29,291 nucleotides of DNA from CAYSWF01 sp964562905 (GCA_964562905.1 CAZLVG010000008.1:1-29291), one strand, 5' to 3'. Positions 7,686-15,398 are shown, counted from the stretch's first letter. Notes: generated from the letters alone by a model not told the origin. Numbers and translations are program-made.

Positions 7686-8747
7686 TTAATTATGTTCCCT
7701 ATCACTGATTTTCTGCAAAAGTTTTTGTTCTGCCGGCGATAAGCTATACACCTTTTCCTGACGGTCAAAGAGGTTTTTCTTAAAAGACAGCAGACCCTCC
7801 ATGTCATTTTCAGAAACCTGTAACACCGTTATGTCCGGCTCGGAGTATTTGGCCCGCTTCGCAAACAGCGAAGCCTCATCCGTGATGGTATACCCGGCTA
7901 CGCCGGCGTTAACTGGCTCTATGTCAGGATATTGTCTGGCAAGGAGTTCGGGGTATGTGGCATGATTGCCGACATAGGCTCCGAAAGTGTAGGAGTCGCC
8001 GAGAAAAATTACACGCTGTTTTGTCTTGGGAGATGTGATATCCTGCGCTGATCTCAAGCCCTGGCTGTTAGTTACTACCTGATACGGCAGACGAGGATTG
8101 TATATCCAGGTTTTGTTCTGGTTCGGCTTAAGGTCGCCCAGCAGCGTGGCGCGCTGGCTGAAGCTGTGGGACGAGCGGTATCCGGAAAACGGTACCAGCT
8201 CGTTGCGCAGCGCCGAGGCGATAAGACGGTTGCCGTAGCGGGAGAAATGAGCGTCTTCCGGTAACAGGTACACGTCCTGGCTGTCGTAGCGGGAAAGACG
8301 TTCGGTAAGATCGATAAAGATAGCTTCTTCCTGGCGGGCCAGATCCCGGTAGAATGAACGCAGTCTGGGTCCTCCAGGTCTGGCTGCCGTATCATGATAG
8401 ACTGGCAGATACAGCACTATCAGCCGGGAATCTATTTGTCTGGCCGTTTCGGCTAGTTGGTGGAAATTATCCTCATATTCGTGCTTCAGCTCTGACAGCA
8501 GAGGCTTTCCGATATCAGTGTAGAGAGCGTTTTTAATCAGTTGTGCCTGGGCGTCATCGGCCTGTTGAGAAGCCTGAAATAGCAACACTTTTTGTTTTAA
8601 GTATTTTGCGGCGGCGGCAGTGGCCAGCTTGTCATTACTGACAACGTTAAAGTGTATGATCCGCAGTCCGGCTTCGGCAGTCAGCAGGAGTACCAGCAAG
8701 GGTATAAACGCGAACACCGCTGGTCTGATGCGTGCTGGTATGTTCAT
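7686..8747 (-). CDS. Membrane-anchored SGNH-type protein with AlgX/AlgJ-like motif order
   Basis: About 353 residues from ATG at 8747. An upstream ATG at 8915 would run 111 bp into the divergent carbamoyltransferase, and the residues after 8747 give a clear signal anchor (ARIRPAVFAFIPLLVLLL). SGNH motifs are present but in permuted order: the Asp-x-His block (LPEDAHFSRYGN, about D165/H167) comes before the Ser block (FLGDSYTFG, S252), followed by NAGVAGYT and SEND. The same order, with a similar D-to-S distance, is known for the alginate acetylation proteins AlgX and AlgJ. An extracytoplasmic O-acetyltransferase or esterase role on the glycan is therefore likely but unproven. No MBOAT partner is seen in the window. 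It heads the minus-strand operon. Confidence 0.72.
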   Translation of the reverse strand: MNIPARIRPAVFAFIPLLVLLLTAEAGLRIIHFNVVSNDKLATAAAAKYLKQKVLLFQASQQADDAQAQLIKNALYTDIGKPLLSELKHEYEDNFHQLAETARQIDSRLIVLYLPVYHDTAARPGGPRLRSFYRDLARQEEAIFIDLTERLSRYDSQDVYLLPEDAHFSRYGNRLIASALRNELVPFSGYRSSHSFSQRATLLGDLKPNQNKTWIYNPRLPYQVVTNSQGLRSAQDITSPKTKQRVIFLGDSYTFGAYVGNHATYPELLARQYPDIEPVNAGVAGYTITDEASLFAKRAKYSEPDITVLQVSENDMEGLLSFKKNLFDRQEKVYSLSPAEQKLLQKISDREHN

Positions 8748-8804
8748 AGCGTAATCAATAATATCATACTTGGCCGGAGCACCCGGTGCCGTTAGTATGG
8801 ATGT
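8748..8804. promoter_or_regulatory. Divergent intergenic region between SGNH and carbamoyltransferase genes
   Basis: A 57-bp gap separates the start codons of two divergent genes, so it must hold the promoters or 5' leaders for both unless these overlap coding sequence. An AT-rich stretch (AATCAATAATATCAT) gives possible -10 elements for the minus strand, such as TATGAT read on that strand, but no convincing -35 partner was found. The assignment rests on gene layout rather than on a clear promoter. Confidence 0.4.
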
Positions 8805-10622
8805 ATGAATATCCTGGGCGTTTCGGCTTTTTATCACGACAGCGCGGCCTGTCTTGTGCGCGACGGAGAGATAATTGCCGCGGCACAGGAGGAGAGATTC
8901 TCCCGGCTGAAACACGACCCTTCTTTTCCGTCAGAAGCGGTAAAATATTGTTTGAAAGAAGCCGGCCTGAAAAGCAGCGGGCAGCTGGATTTCGTGGTTT
9001 TTTACGACAAGCCCTTTTTAAAGCTGGAAAGGATTCTAACTACGTATTTGAGCTACGCGCCCCGGGGCCTGGGATCTTTTGTAAAATCGATGCCCGCCTG
9101 GATAAAGCAAAAGATATGGATAAAGGAGATTATTCGCCGCGAGCTGGATTTTGAGGGGACAATTCTGTTTACAAAACATCACGAGGCACATGCGGCATCG
9201 GCTTTTTTTCCTTCGCCGTATGACAGGGCGGCTATCTTGACGGTGGACGGCGTGGGTGAATGGCCGACGACCAGCTTTGGGGCGGGTGAACACAATAAGA
9301 TTGTTCCCATTGCCGAATTAAACTTCCCTCATTCATTGGGGTTGCTGTATTCGGCTTTCACTTATTACACTGGATTCAAAGTGAACTCGGGCGAATACAA
9401 AATGATGGGTTTGGCCCCTTACGGAGAACCCAGATATGCCGACCTCATTTTACGCGAATTAGTGGACTTAAAAAATGACGGTTCTTTCAGGCTGAACATG
9501 AAATATTTTGACTTTGCGGCCGGCTTGAAAATGACGAATGGAAAATTTGACGCGTTATTCCAGTCGTCCCCCCGGAAGCCGGATGAGCCGGTGAGCCAGT
9601 CGTATATGGATATGGCCGCCTCAATTCAGAAGGTAACGGAAGAGATCATGCTGAAAATAATACGTCATGTACACAGAATTACGGGACGCCGAAAACTGTG
9701 TCTGGCAGGCGGCGTGGCTCTTAATTGTGTAGCTAATGGAAAAATATTGAGGGAGGGGCCTTTCGATGATATATGGATACAGCCGGCTGCGGGTGACGCG
9801 GGAGGCGCGTTGGGGGCGGCTCTCTCTGTTTGGTATCAGTACTTGGACAATGCCCGCCAGCCTCGCGCAGGGGACGATTGCCAGAAAAGGTCTTATTTGG
9901 GACCCGCGTACGGGGATAGGGATATTGCCCGTTCACTTAAGCGGCAAGGGGCTGTGTTCGGCAAGCTTCGCCCTGACGAGCTGGTGGAAAAAGTGGCCGG
10001 ACTCATAGCTGAAGGAAAAGTTGTGGGTTGGTTTCAAGGCCGTATGGAATTCGGACCCCGGGCGCTAGGGGCAAGATCAATTCTGGGCGATGCCAGGAAC
10101 GAAGAAATGCAAGCCAGGATGAACATGAAAATCAAGTTTCGGGAGAGCTTCAGGCCGTTTGCACCGTCGGTGCTGGAAAGCAGGGCGGCGGACTTTTTTG
10201 ATATCGACAGGCGCAGCCCTTACATGCTGTTAACCGTCTTTGTTAAAAATAACCATCGTACCCGAAATCGCTCGTCACTGGACAGGGCCAGGGGCCTTGA
10301 AAAAATGAAGGTGGTCCGTTCTGATCTCCCGGCGGTAACTCACGTTGACTATTCGGCCAGAATTCAAAGTGTAAGCCATAACTCGCATCCGTTGTATCAT
10401 AAGTTGATCAAGCAATTTGACGATAAGTATCATTGCCCGGTGATTATAAACACTTCCTTTAACGTCAGGGGCGAACCTATAGTATGCACGCCGCGGGACG
10501 CTTTTCTGTGTTTTATGCGCACGGACATGGACTGTCTGGCGATTGGCAATTATTTACTGTATAAGGAGGAGCAGCTTGTTTCTGCCGATAGAGTATGCGT
10601 AAAAAATTACCCCTCACACTAG
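8805..10622 (+). CDS. NodU/CmcH-family O-carbamoyltransferase
   Basis: A 605-residue cytoplasmic enzyme that transfers a carbamoyl group from carbamoyl phosphate, via a carbamoyl-adenylate, to a hydroxyl of a sugar or natural product. The N-terminal domain begins ILGVSAFYHDSAACLV and has HHEAHAASAFFPSPYD, ILTVDGVGEW, YTGFKVNSGEYKMMGLAPYG and LAGGVALNCVANGKI. The C-terminal domain has FQGRMEFGPRALGARSILGD, RESFRPFAPSVL and INTSFNVRGEPIVCTP. All are hallmarks of the family and the length is standard. It overlaps the SxtJ-like gene by 28 bp. With the nearby DUF5989-like gene this forms a recurrent glycan-decorating set. The carbamoylated sugar is unknown. Confidence 0.95.
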   Translation: MNILGVSAFYHDSAACLVRDGEIIAAAQEERFSRLKHDPSFPSEAVKYCLKEAGLKSSGQLDFVVFYDKPFLKLERILTTYLSYAPRGLGSFVKSMPAWIKQKIWIKEIIRRELDFEGTILFTKHHEAHAASAFFPSPYDRAAILTVDGVGEWPTTSFGAGEHNKIVPIAELNFPHSLGLLYSAFTYYTGFKVNSGEYKMMGLAPYGEPRYADLILRELVDLKNDGSFRLNMKYFDFAAGLKMTNGKFDALFQSSPRKPDEPVSQSYMDMAASIQKVTEEIMLKIIRHVHRITGRRKLCLAGGVALNCVANGKILREGPFDDIWIQPAAGDAGGALGAALSVWYQYLDNARQPRAGDDCQKRSYLGPAYGDRDIARSLKRQGAVFGKLRPDELVEKVAGLIAEGKVVGWFQGRMEFGPRALGARSILGDARNEEMQARMNMKIKFRESFRPFAPSVLESRAADFFDIDRRSPYMLLTVFVKNNHRTRNRSSLDRARGLEKMKVVRSDLPAVTHVDYSARIQSVSHNSHPLYHKLIKQFDDKYHCPVIINTSFNVRGEPIVCTPRDAFLCFMRTDMDCLAIGNYLLYKEEQLVSADRVCVKNYPSH

Positions 10623-11032
10623 GCGCCGGACCGGCGCCGCCCGTGCCGGCCGTGAAAAAGTTTGGCCTGCTGATAGGAAGCTTGCTGGCATTGGCCGGTA
10701 GCTGGCAACTGTACGTTACGTCCCATTCCGTATATTTAGCAGCAACAGCGGCGGGTGTGCTGATGGTAGCGGCGGGCCTTGTCAGGCCTGCGTGGCTGAA
10801 TCCTGCTTACCGGCTATGGATGACAATGGCGCTGGCGGTTGGGTGGCTTATGACCAGGCTGATTCTGGCCGTTGTGTATTATGCCGTTGTGGTACCGATA
10901 GGGTTGGTTATGCAAGTAACGGGCAGGCAATTGCTGCAACTTAACACGCAGCCGGACAGAAATAGCTACTGGGCATATGTAAAAACGCCGGGCTGTGGCC
11001 CAGAGGCTTCTAACTACGAAAAACAGTTCTGA
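10595..11032 (+). CDS. SxtJ-like small membrane protein
   Basis: Up to 145 residues with three or four hydrophobic segments: FGLLIGSLLALAGSW, YLAATAAGVLMVAAGLV, WMTMALAVGWLMTRLILAVVY and VVPIGLVMQVTG. The pattern and the ending RNSYWAYVK match the SxtJ family, named from saxitoxin clusters and frequent beside carbamoyltransferases. Its biochemical role is unknown; a membrane scaffold for the carbamoyltransferase is a guess. The start is uncertain: ATG 10595 overlaps the carbamoyltransferase by 28 bp, while GTG 10652 would begin at VKKFGLL, closer to the usual N-terminus. A GC-rich palindrome at 10622-10638 lies between the two candidate starts. The 3' end overlaps the convergent methyltransferase by 19 bp. 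Confidence 0.82.
   Translation: MRKKLPLTLGAGPAPPVPAVKKFGLLIGSLLALAGSWQLYVTSHSVYLAATAAGVLMVAAGLVRPAWLNPAYRLWMTMALAVGWLMTRLILAVVYYAVVVPIGLVMQVTGRQLLQLNTQPDRNSYWAYVKTPGCGPEASNYEKQF
10622..10638. repeat. Perfect 8-bp-stem palindrome at the carbamoyltransferase/SxtJ junction
   Basis: GGCGCCGG, a single A, then CCGGCGCC: a perfect inverted repeat beginning at the last base of the carbamoyltransferase stop codon. If SxtJ starts at ATG 10595 the palindrome is coding; if it starts at GTG 10652 it lies in the leader. There is no T-run after it, so a classical terminator is unlikely. Confidence 0.6.
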
Positions 11033-11649
11033 TCAGGCTTGGCAACACAATATATTTCGCTGAAACGGATTGACAGGCGGTGGACTTTCAGCCCCGCCTC
11101 CGCCAGCTCGCGGCGCAGTGATTTTTCAGTGTATTCAGTATAGTGCGTCGGATCCAGGCGATATTCAACTCCCAGCTCTTTTTTGAGCGGCACCAGCCAG
11201 TCGCGGTCAATTGCAGGAACGCGTATTAGAAAGTTATCGGCGGTGGAGGATAATTTCCGCAGGAATTCTACTCTGCTTTGAATATGCTCCAGGGTGTTAC
11301 TAATAATTAATACGTTAAATCTTTCTTTAAAATCATAAGTTGTGGCGTCACCTTCTACGTAGGTCAGATTGGACCTGCTGTATTGCCGCCGCGCAATATT
11401 AAGATGTCGCTGGTTAATATCTATACCGGTTACCTCGCGGGCTTTGGCGGCCACGTCGCGGGCCAGCAGGCCCAACCCGCAGCCGACGTCCAGCACGGTA
11501 TCTGTTTTCTGTATGTTATCAAGAAAAAACTGGTGATAGCGCGTGAGCCGGTGCTTGGGGTGAACGCCGTTTTCCAAAGCGAAGTACGTTATCCATCGGC
11601 GCAGGAAATTGTCCAGGCGCAGCAAGTAGCGGAGGATAACTTTTCTCAT
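11014..11649 (-). CDS. Class I SAM-dependent methyltransferase
   Basis: A 211-residue protein with motif I VLDVGCGLGLLA (about 52-63), the motif II acidic residue in VTGIDINQ, a VEGDAT segment and ISNTLEHIQ. These place it in the Methyltransf_11/23 group, which methylates small molecules and sugars. It follows a GT4 on the minus strand with a 4-bp ATGA overlap (11646-11649), so translation of the pair is probably coupled. Its 3' end overlaps the end of the SxtJ-like gene on the other strand by 19 bp. The likely role is methylation of a sugar added by its GT4 neighbour; the substrate is unknown. Confidence 0.85.
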   Translation of the reverse strand: MRKVILRYLLRLDNFLRRWITYFALENGVHPKHRLTRYHQFFLDNIQKTDTVLDVGCGLGLLARDVAAKAREVTGIDINQRHLNIARRQYSRSNLTYVEGDATTYDFKERFNVLIISNTLEHIQSRVEFLRKLSSTADNFLIRVPAIDRDWLVPLKKELGVEYRLDPTHYTEYTEKSLRRELAEAGLKVHRLSIRFSEIYCVAKPDQNCFS

Positions 11650-12644
11650 AGGCTGTTTAATACTTTTTCATATTCGGCGGCCGTTTTAACCATATTGAAT
11701 TCTTTGGCGGACGCGGCCGCCGCCTGCCGGTAGACCGGCAGGCGGCGGCTGACCCAGGCAATAGCGGTGGCGAATTGACGGCAGCTGTCTTCGGTAAACG
11801 GATACGAATCTCGGAAGGGGTTATGACGAGGCATGGCAACGACCTCACCGCTTGCGCCGGACTTTACCAGCTCTGGTATACTGCCGCGGTTAAAGGCCAC
11901 CACCGGCAATCCGGCCGCCAGCGCTTCCAGTACCGCGTTGGGGCAGGCGGATTGGTCGGAGAATAGAAAGATGTTGTGCCTTACCAGTTCAGAGGTAAGC
12001 TCGGCGTTGGTTTTAGCACCGTGATAAGTAACGCGCGCCTCGCCTTCAACTTGCTTAAACAGCGGCTCCAGGTTGCCTGTGTGGGGTCCGTAAACGTGGA
12101 GGTGGTACGGGATGTTAAGGCGCTTTACCGACTCCAGGATCGGTTTTATCTGGTCAAAGCGGCGGAAAGCGGCGGCCGTTGCTAATTGCAAAGGAGATCC
12201 GTCGGGCGCCTTTGCTTTTTGCCAACGCGGGGCGGCGGGGTCCAACTCCACGCCGTTATAGATGACACAGGTGCCGTCTGTCCTTTTGCCTAGCATTGTT
12301 TGACAGGACAACCTGGCGAACCGGCTTTGATAAATAACGTGGTCGGCCAGAAAATTGTGAATGATTCGCGCCTTGAGGTTTTTTAAAAAATACAGCTTGC
12401 CTTTCCGGCCGGGTAAACCTGGGTGATAGACGCCGTCCAGGCGCTGTATTATGCGTTTGCCCCGCAGCCTGGCGTAAGCCAGTAAGGCCAAGGAACATTT
12501 TTCGACCACCAGCAGGGCGTCAAAATCGCGCGCGAAAGCGTAAGTAACCCTGTGCTTGCGCCGAGCCAGCTCTCTGGCCAGGCCGGCCAGGAACGAGGAC
12601 GGCCCGCCCGTAAAAAAAGGATGGTAAGGAATGTAAATTTTCAT
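11646..12644 (-). CDS. Glycosyltransferase family 4
   Basis: A 332-residue GT-B protein. It begins MKIYIPYHPFFTGGPSSFL, with the Gly-rich loop of GT4 enzymes. It shows RLDGVYH and VIYQSRFARL in the acceptor lobe, and SACPNAVLEALAAGLPVVAF with GSIPELV in the donor lobe. It is closely similar in layout to the GT4 at 5369-6511 (shared ARIDG/QRLDG and VIYQS segments) but lacks the Arg/Ala-rich insertion, which makes it a useful internal control. It starts close to the 54-bp repeat preceding sat, and leads into a methyltransferase. Donor and acceptor are unknown. Confidence 0.87.
   Translation of the reverse strand: MKIYIPYHPFFTGGPSSFLAGLARELARRKHRVTYAFARDFDALLVVEKCSLALLAYARLRGKRIIQRLDGVYHPGLPGRKGKLYFLKNLKARIIHNFLADHVIYQSRFARLSCQTMLGKRTDGTCVIYNGVELDPAAPRWQKAKAPDGSPLQLATAAAFRRFDQIKPILESVKRLNIPYHLHVYGPHTGNLEPLFKQVEGEARVTYHGAKTNAELTSELVRHNIFLFSDQSACPNAVLEALAAGLPVVAFNRGSIPELVKSGASGEVVAMPRHNPFRDSYPFTEDSCRQFATAIAWVSRRLPVYRQAAAASAKEFNMVKTAAEYEKVLNSL
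11716..11749. repeat. Perfect 16-bp-stem inverted repeat inside a GT4 gene
   Basis: Two perfectly complementary 16-base arms (GCCGCCGCCTGCCGGT and its reverse complement) flank a 2-base AG loop. It codes for about residues 299-310 (RRLPVYRQAAAA). The related GT4 at 5369-6511 has a comparable NLPAYQQ segment there, so the palindrome does not look like an added insert. Confidence 0.75.
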
Positions 12645-12647
12645 ATC

Positions 12648-12701
12648 AGGCTTGATTTTGCCTGAATTAAACGTAATATGAGGCTAGGCTTATGGCAAAA
12701 A
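12648..12701 (+). repeat. 54-bp direct repeat, copy 1 (upstream of and into sat)
   Basis: Starts AGGCTTGATTTTGCCT and ends with ATGGCAAAAA, the first codons of sat. It is identical over 54 bases to 15345-15398. It holds a small inverted repeat (AGGC, TTGATTTT, GCCT) that could form a weak hairpin in the sat leader. It fills nearly all of the 47-bp gap between the divergent GT4 and sat starts, so it must also hold their control signals. Confidence 0.95.
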
Positions 12702-13774
12702 GCTGTGTGGATATTGTGGTAAATGAAGAACAGGCCCAGGATGTTGTCAACATCGGACATAAGGTGTATTGGCCTTTGACGGGTTTTTTGAGAAAGGAAG
12801 AGCTTGACAGCGTGGTGAACACGATGCGGTTGCCGGACGGTTCAGTGTGGCCTATGCCGGTGCTTTTAGACCTATCAGACGAAGCTTACCACGAGGCGTT
12901 GGGACACAGCAGCGTCCGCCTGGTTAGCCGCCAGCGGGAACCGCTGGCGGTACTTCAGGACATTGAACTGTATAAGTACGATAAGAAAGATTTGGTAAGC
13001 AAGGTCTTCAAAACGGCTAATCCTGCCCACCCCGGCGTGGCAAAAGTTTACCGGATGGGTGGATACCTGGCGGGCGGTAATGTCCGTTTGATTGGCAAGC
13101 ATAAATTGAAATATACCCGCTACAGCTTTACCCCCGAAGAAACAAAAAAGTTATTTGCTTCCCGCGGGTGGAGAACGGTTGCTTCGTTTCAGACAAGGAA
13201 CGTTCCCCACCGCGGACATGAATATTTGCAAAGCCAGGCCTTGTTGGAAGCAGACGGTTTATTTATCCAACCGGTAATTGGCCGAAAAAAGACAGGGGAT
13301 TTTCGCGATGAAGTGATCATCAGGGCTTATGAGGAGTTTATCCGCGGCGGGTATTTGGGGAGCAATGTGTGTCTGGGCGTGTTGTCTTTAAGTATGAGAT
13401 ACGCCGGTCCCCGCTCGGCTGTGTGGCATGCCCTGATCAGAAGGAACTATGGCTGCACTCATTTTGTGGTGGGGCGCGATCATGCCGGCGTTGGCAATTA
13501 CTATGGCTCTTATGAAGCGCAGAATGTCTTTGACTTGTTCTCGTCGGATGAGCTGGGGATCAACATACTGAAATATGAGAACGCTCATTACTGTGACAAG
13601 TGCCGGCAGGTGGTTTTCGAGAACTCGTGCCGTCATGATGACAGATCCTTTGTGTTTTTCAGTGGCACGCAAATTCGCGACATGCTGACTGACAACCGTC
13701 CGGTTCCCCCCGCGATAATGCGTCCGGAGGTGGTCAAAGTTGTGCGCGAGTCACCGGACGCTTTTGTAAAATAA
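12692..13774 (+). CDS. sat: Sulfate adenylyltransferase (ATP sulfurylase)
   Basis: A 360-residue monofunctional ATP sulfurylase that makes adenylyl sulfate (APS) from sulfate and ATP. The catalytic motif FQTRNVPHRGHEYLQ (166-180), GRDHAGVG (261-268) and FSGTQIRDML (323-332) are all intact. Cys301, Cys304, Cys313 and His315 form a CxxC...CxH cluster like the zinc site known in some prokaryotic sulfurylases. The N-terminal residues M-A-K-(S) lie within the 54-bp direct repeat. With cysC 7 bp downstream and a sulfotransferase after that, the APS is probably turned into PAPS for sulfating a glycan, rather than for sulfate reduction; no reductase gene is in view. Confidence 0.95.
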   Translation: MAKSCVDIVVNEEQAQDVVNIGHKVYWPLTGFLRKEELDSVVNTMRLPDGSVWPMPVLLDLSDEAYHEALGHSSVRLVSRQREPLAVLQDIELYKYDKKDLVSKVFKTANPAHPGVAKVYRMGGYLAGGNVRLIGKHKLKYTRYSFTPEETKKLFASRGWRTVASFQTRNVPHRGHEYLQSQALLEADGLFIQPVIGRKKTGDFRDEVIIRAYEEFIRGGYLGSNVCLGVLSLSMRYAGPRSAVWHALIRRNYGCTHFVVGRDHAGVGNYYGSYEAQNVFDLFSSDELGINILKYENAHYCDKCRQVVFENSCRHDDRSFVFFSGTQIRDMLTDNRPVPPAIMRPEVVKVVRESPDAFVK

Positions 13775-13781
13775 AAAGTTT

Positions 13782-14366
13782 ATGGACGCGCCAAGCGGCA
13801 GATACATACTGGACCAGGGATTTGTAATTTGGCTGACTGGCCTTTCCCAGTCCGGGAAGACTACTGTCTCCCTCGGGCTTGAGAAATTATTAAAGGAGGC
13901 GGGGATAAAGACGGAGAGATTGGACGGGGATGTTGTGCGCCAGTCATTGTGTAAAGACCTGGGGTTCACCAGTCAGGACAGAAATAAAAATATAGAGAGA
14001 GTCACTTACGTGGCTAAGTTATTGAGCCGCAATAAAATAGCCGTTTTAGTCGCCTTTATATCCCCCTACCGTCTTCACCGCTTGAACGCCCGGCAGGAAC
14101 TTACGAATTTTATTGAAGTTTATGTTAATTGTCCCCTGGAGACGTGTGAGGCTCGTGACAAAAAGGGTTTGTATCACAAGGCGCGCAGAAGGGAGATTGA
14201 TAACTTTACCGGTATTAGCGATGCGTACGAAGTGCCCGATAATCCTGATATTGAGATTAGGACAGACAAAATGGAGCCGGATGACTGCGTGAAGGTTATT
14301 CGGGATTATTTGTTATCCAACAGTTACTTAAGGACGGAGGCGGAAGCGGTTGCCGCTGGGGGTTGA
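13782..14366 (+). CDS. cysC: Adenylylsulfate (APS) kinase
   Basis: A 194-residue kinase that phosphorylates APS to PAPS. The P-loop is GLSQSGKTT (20-28; canonical GLSGAGKTT with Gln and Ser substituted). Then come the DGD motif (LDGDVVRQSL, 48-57), LGFTSQDRNKNIERV, FISPYR (92-97), KKGLYHKAR and FTGI.DAYE, all diagnostic. The two altered P-loop positions keep the Gly-Lys-Thr core, so activity is expected. It lies 7 bp after sat and converges on the sulfotransferase with a 24-bp gap. It is likely cotranscribed with sat to provide the sulfate donor. Confidence 0.94.
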   Translation: MDAPSGRYILDQGFVIWLTGLSQSGKTTVSLGLEKLLKEAGIKTERLDGDVVRQSLCKDLGFTSQDRNKNIERVTYVAKLLSRNKIAVLVAFISPYRLHRLNARQELTNFIEVYVNCPLETCEARDKKGLYHKARRREIDNFTGISDAYEVPDNPDIEIRTDKMEPDDCVKVIRDYLLSNSYLRTEAEAVAAGG

Positions 14367-14390
14367 TTGGCGCAGGCAAGCTGCGCCGGT

Positions 14391-15308
14391 CTACGGCGCT
14401 GTGTTCTTATCGACTGGATAATTCAGGCGGGAAAGATCTGCGTTCAGCAGCTGCTCGAGCCGGGCATTGGATGGGCCGTATATTGCCGATAAATATGAAT
14501 ACGATCGCAGCCTCTTAATATCTATTTCCTTAGTGTGGCGAAAGATTTTATTCAAAATTGTGGTGAGACGCTTCTTGGCTGAATAGTACAGATGCTGGTA
14601 CCTCTTTGGTACAAGGAGGCGTGATAAATAATTAATACAGCGCCAGAAGCCTAACACGATCGCGTATTTAGTGCTCTCGTTAATAGGGCCGGCAGCAGCT
14701 GCCGGTTTGACAGACGGTACTTCCAGAAACCGGCAGATGTTATTAATGAAATCGTCACGCCCGGCTTTCAGATTCTCCAGGAATAGCACCCGTACCCGCT
14801 GCCTGCCGAACAATTTTGTGTAATAGTCAACTACGGTGTCGTATTTGAGATGGTTTATCAGCCCTTTTTCTTGTGATATGAACTGTTCTAAGCTCCTGTG
14901 CTCGTGTCCCTTCACGGCCACGCGGAAAGTGTATATTGAAGTGAGATAGTCCAGCTGGTTCCTGATTACTATGAGAATCTTAGCGCGCGGGAACACGTGC
15001 CGCAGGTTTTTGGCCGTGGTGAACCGGTTGATAGATTCGCGGCCGTGCGGATGGCCTGACAGCTCTTCGTGGCTGATGACGGTGGTGTTAAATAATTTCC
15101 TGTTTCCTCGACCTATTTCCTGACGCAGCCAATCGTGGATAACCGCGGGGTCGGGGCATGTTTCCGATTCGATCATATCAAGCATTTCCCTGTGATTGCC
15201 GCTGAAGTAGACGTAGTTGACTGGCAGAGTCGGAAATACACACTGTTGCAGATAGGTGCTGGCGGATTTATGGAATCCTATGTGTATAACAATATTATTT
15301 CCATTCAT
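14391..15308 (-). CDS. PAPS-dependent sulfotransferase
   Basis: A 305-residue protein with a 5'-phosphosulfate loop HIGFHKSASTYLQ (about 9-21; Lys14 and Ser/Thr follow the GxxKxxST pattern) and a 3'-phosphate-binding region ILIVIRNQLDYLTSIY with Arg116 and Ser124. These are the two defining PAPS-binding elements of the sulfotransferase superfamily. The rest, including FLENLK and FLEVPSV, fits Sulfotransfer_1/3 carbohydrate sulfotransferases. It has no clear signal anchor and is likely cytoplasmic, acting on a lipid-linked glycan or nucleotide-activated sugar. It is antisense to and converges with cysC, and lies inside the segment bounded by the 54-bp repeats, so all three sulfation genes travel together. 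The acceptor is unknown. Confidence 0.87.
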   Translation of the reverse strand: MNGNNIVIHIGFHKSASTYLQQCVFPTLPVNYVYFSGNHREMLDMIESETCPDPAVIHDWLRQEIGRGNRKLFNTTVISHEELSGHPHGRESINRFTTAKNLRHVFPRAKILIVIRNQLDYLTSIYTFRVAVKGHEHRSLEQFISQEKGLINHLKYDTVVDYYTKLFGRQRVRVLFLENLKAGRDDFINNICRFLEVPSVKPAAAAGPINESTKYAIVLGFWRCINYLSRLLVPKRYQHLYYSAKKRLTTILNKIFRHTKEIDIKRLRSYSYLSAIYGPSNARLEQLLNADLSRLNYPVDKNTAP

Positions 15309-15344
15309 GGCAGTTAGTGTGTTGATACGAAGACGCTGGTAAAG

Positions 15345-15398
15345 AGGCTTGATTTTGCCTGAATTAAACGTAATATGAGGCTAGGCTTATGGCAAAAA
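15345..15398 (+). repeat. 54-bp direct repeat, copy 2
   Basis: Identical to 12648-12701, 2697 bp downstream and in the same orientation. It ends with ATGGCAAAAA, the same start as sat, but here the frame leads to only 27 codons (15389-15472, stop TAA) with no similarity to sat beyond the shared first three codons. The rest of the 173-bp gap (15309-15481) holds no recognisable gene. Confidence 0.95.

Noticed and set aside
8748..8915. Upstream extension of the SGNH protein
   Set aside because: It would overlap the divergent carbamoyltransferase by 111 bp and place 56 residues before a clear signal anchor; the ATG at 8747 explains the protein better.
12647..12664. Hairpin CAGGC...GCCTG as a terminator
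   Set aside because: The stem has only five pairs and no T-run on either strand; it lies in the leader of sat, not after a gene.
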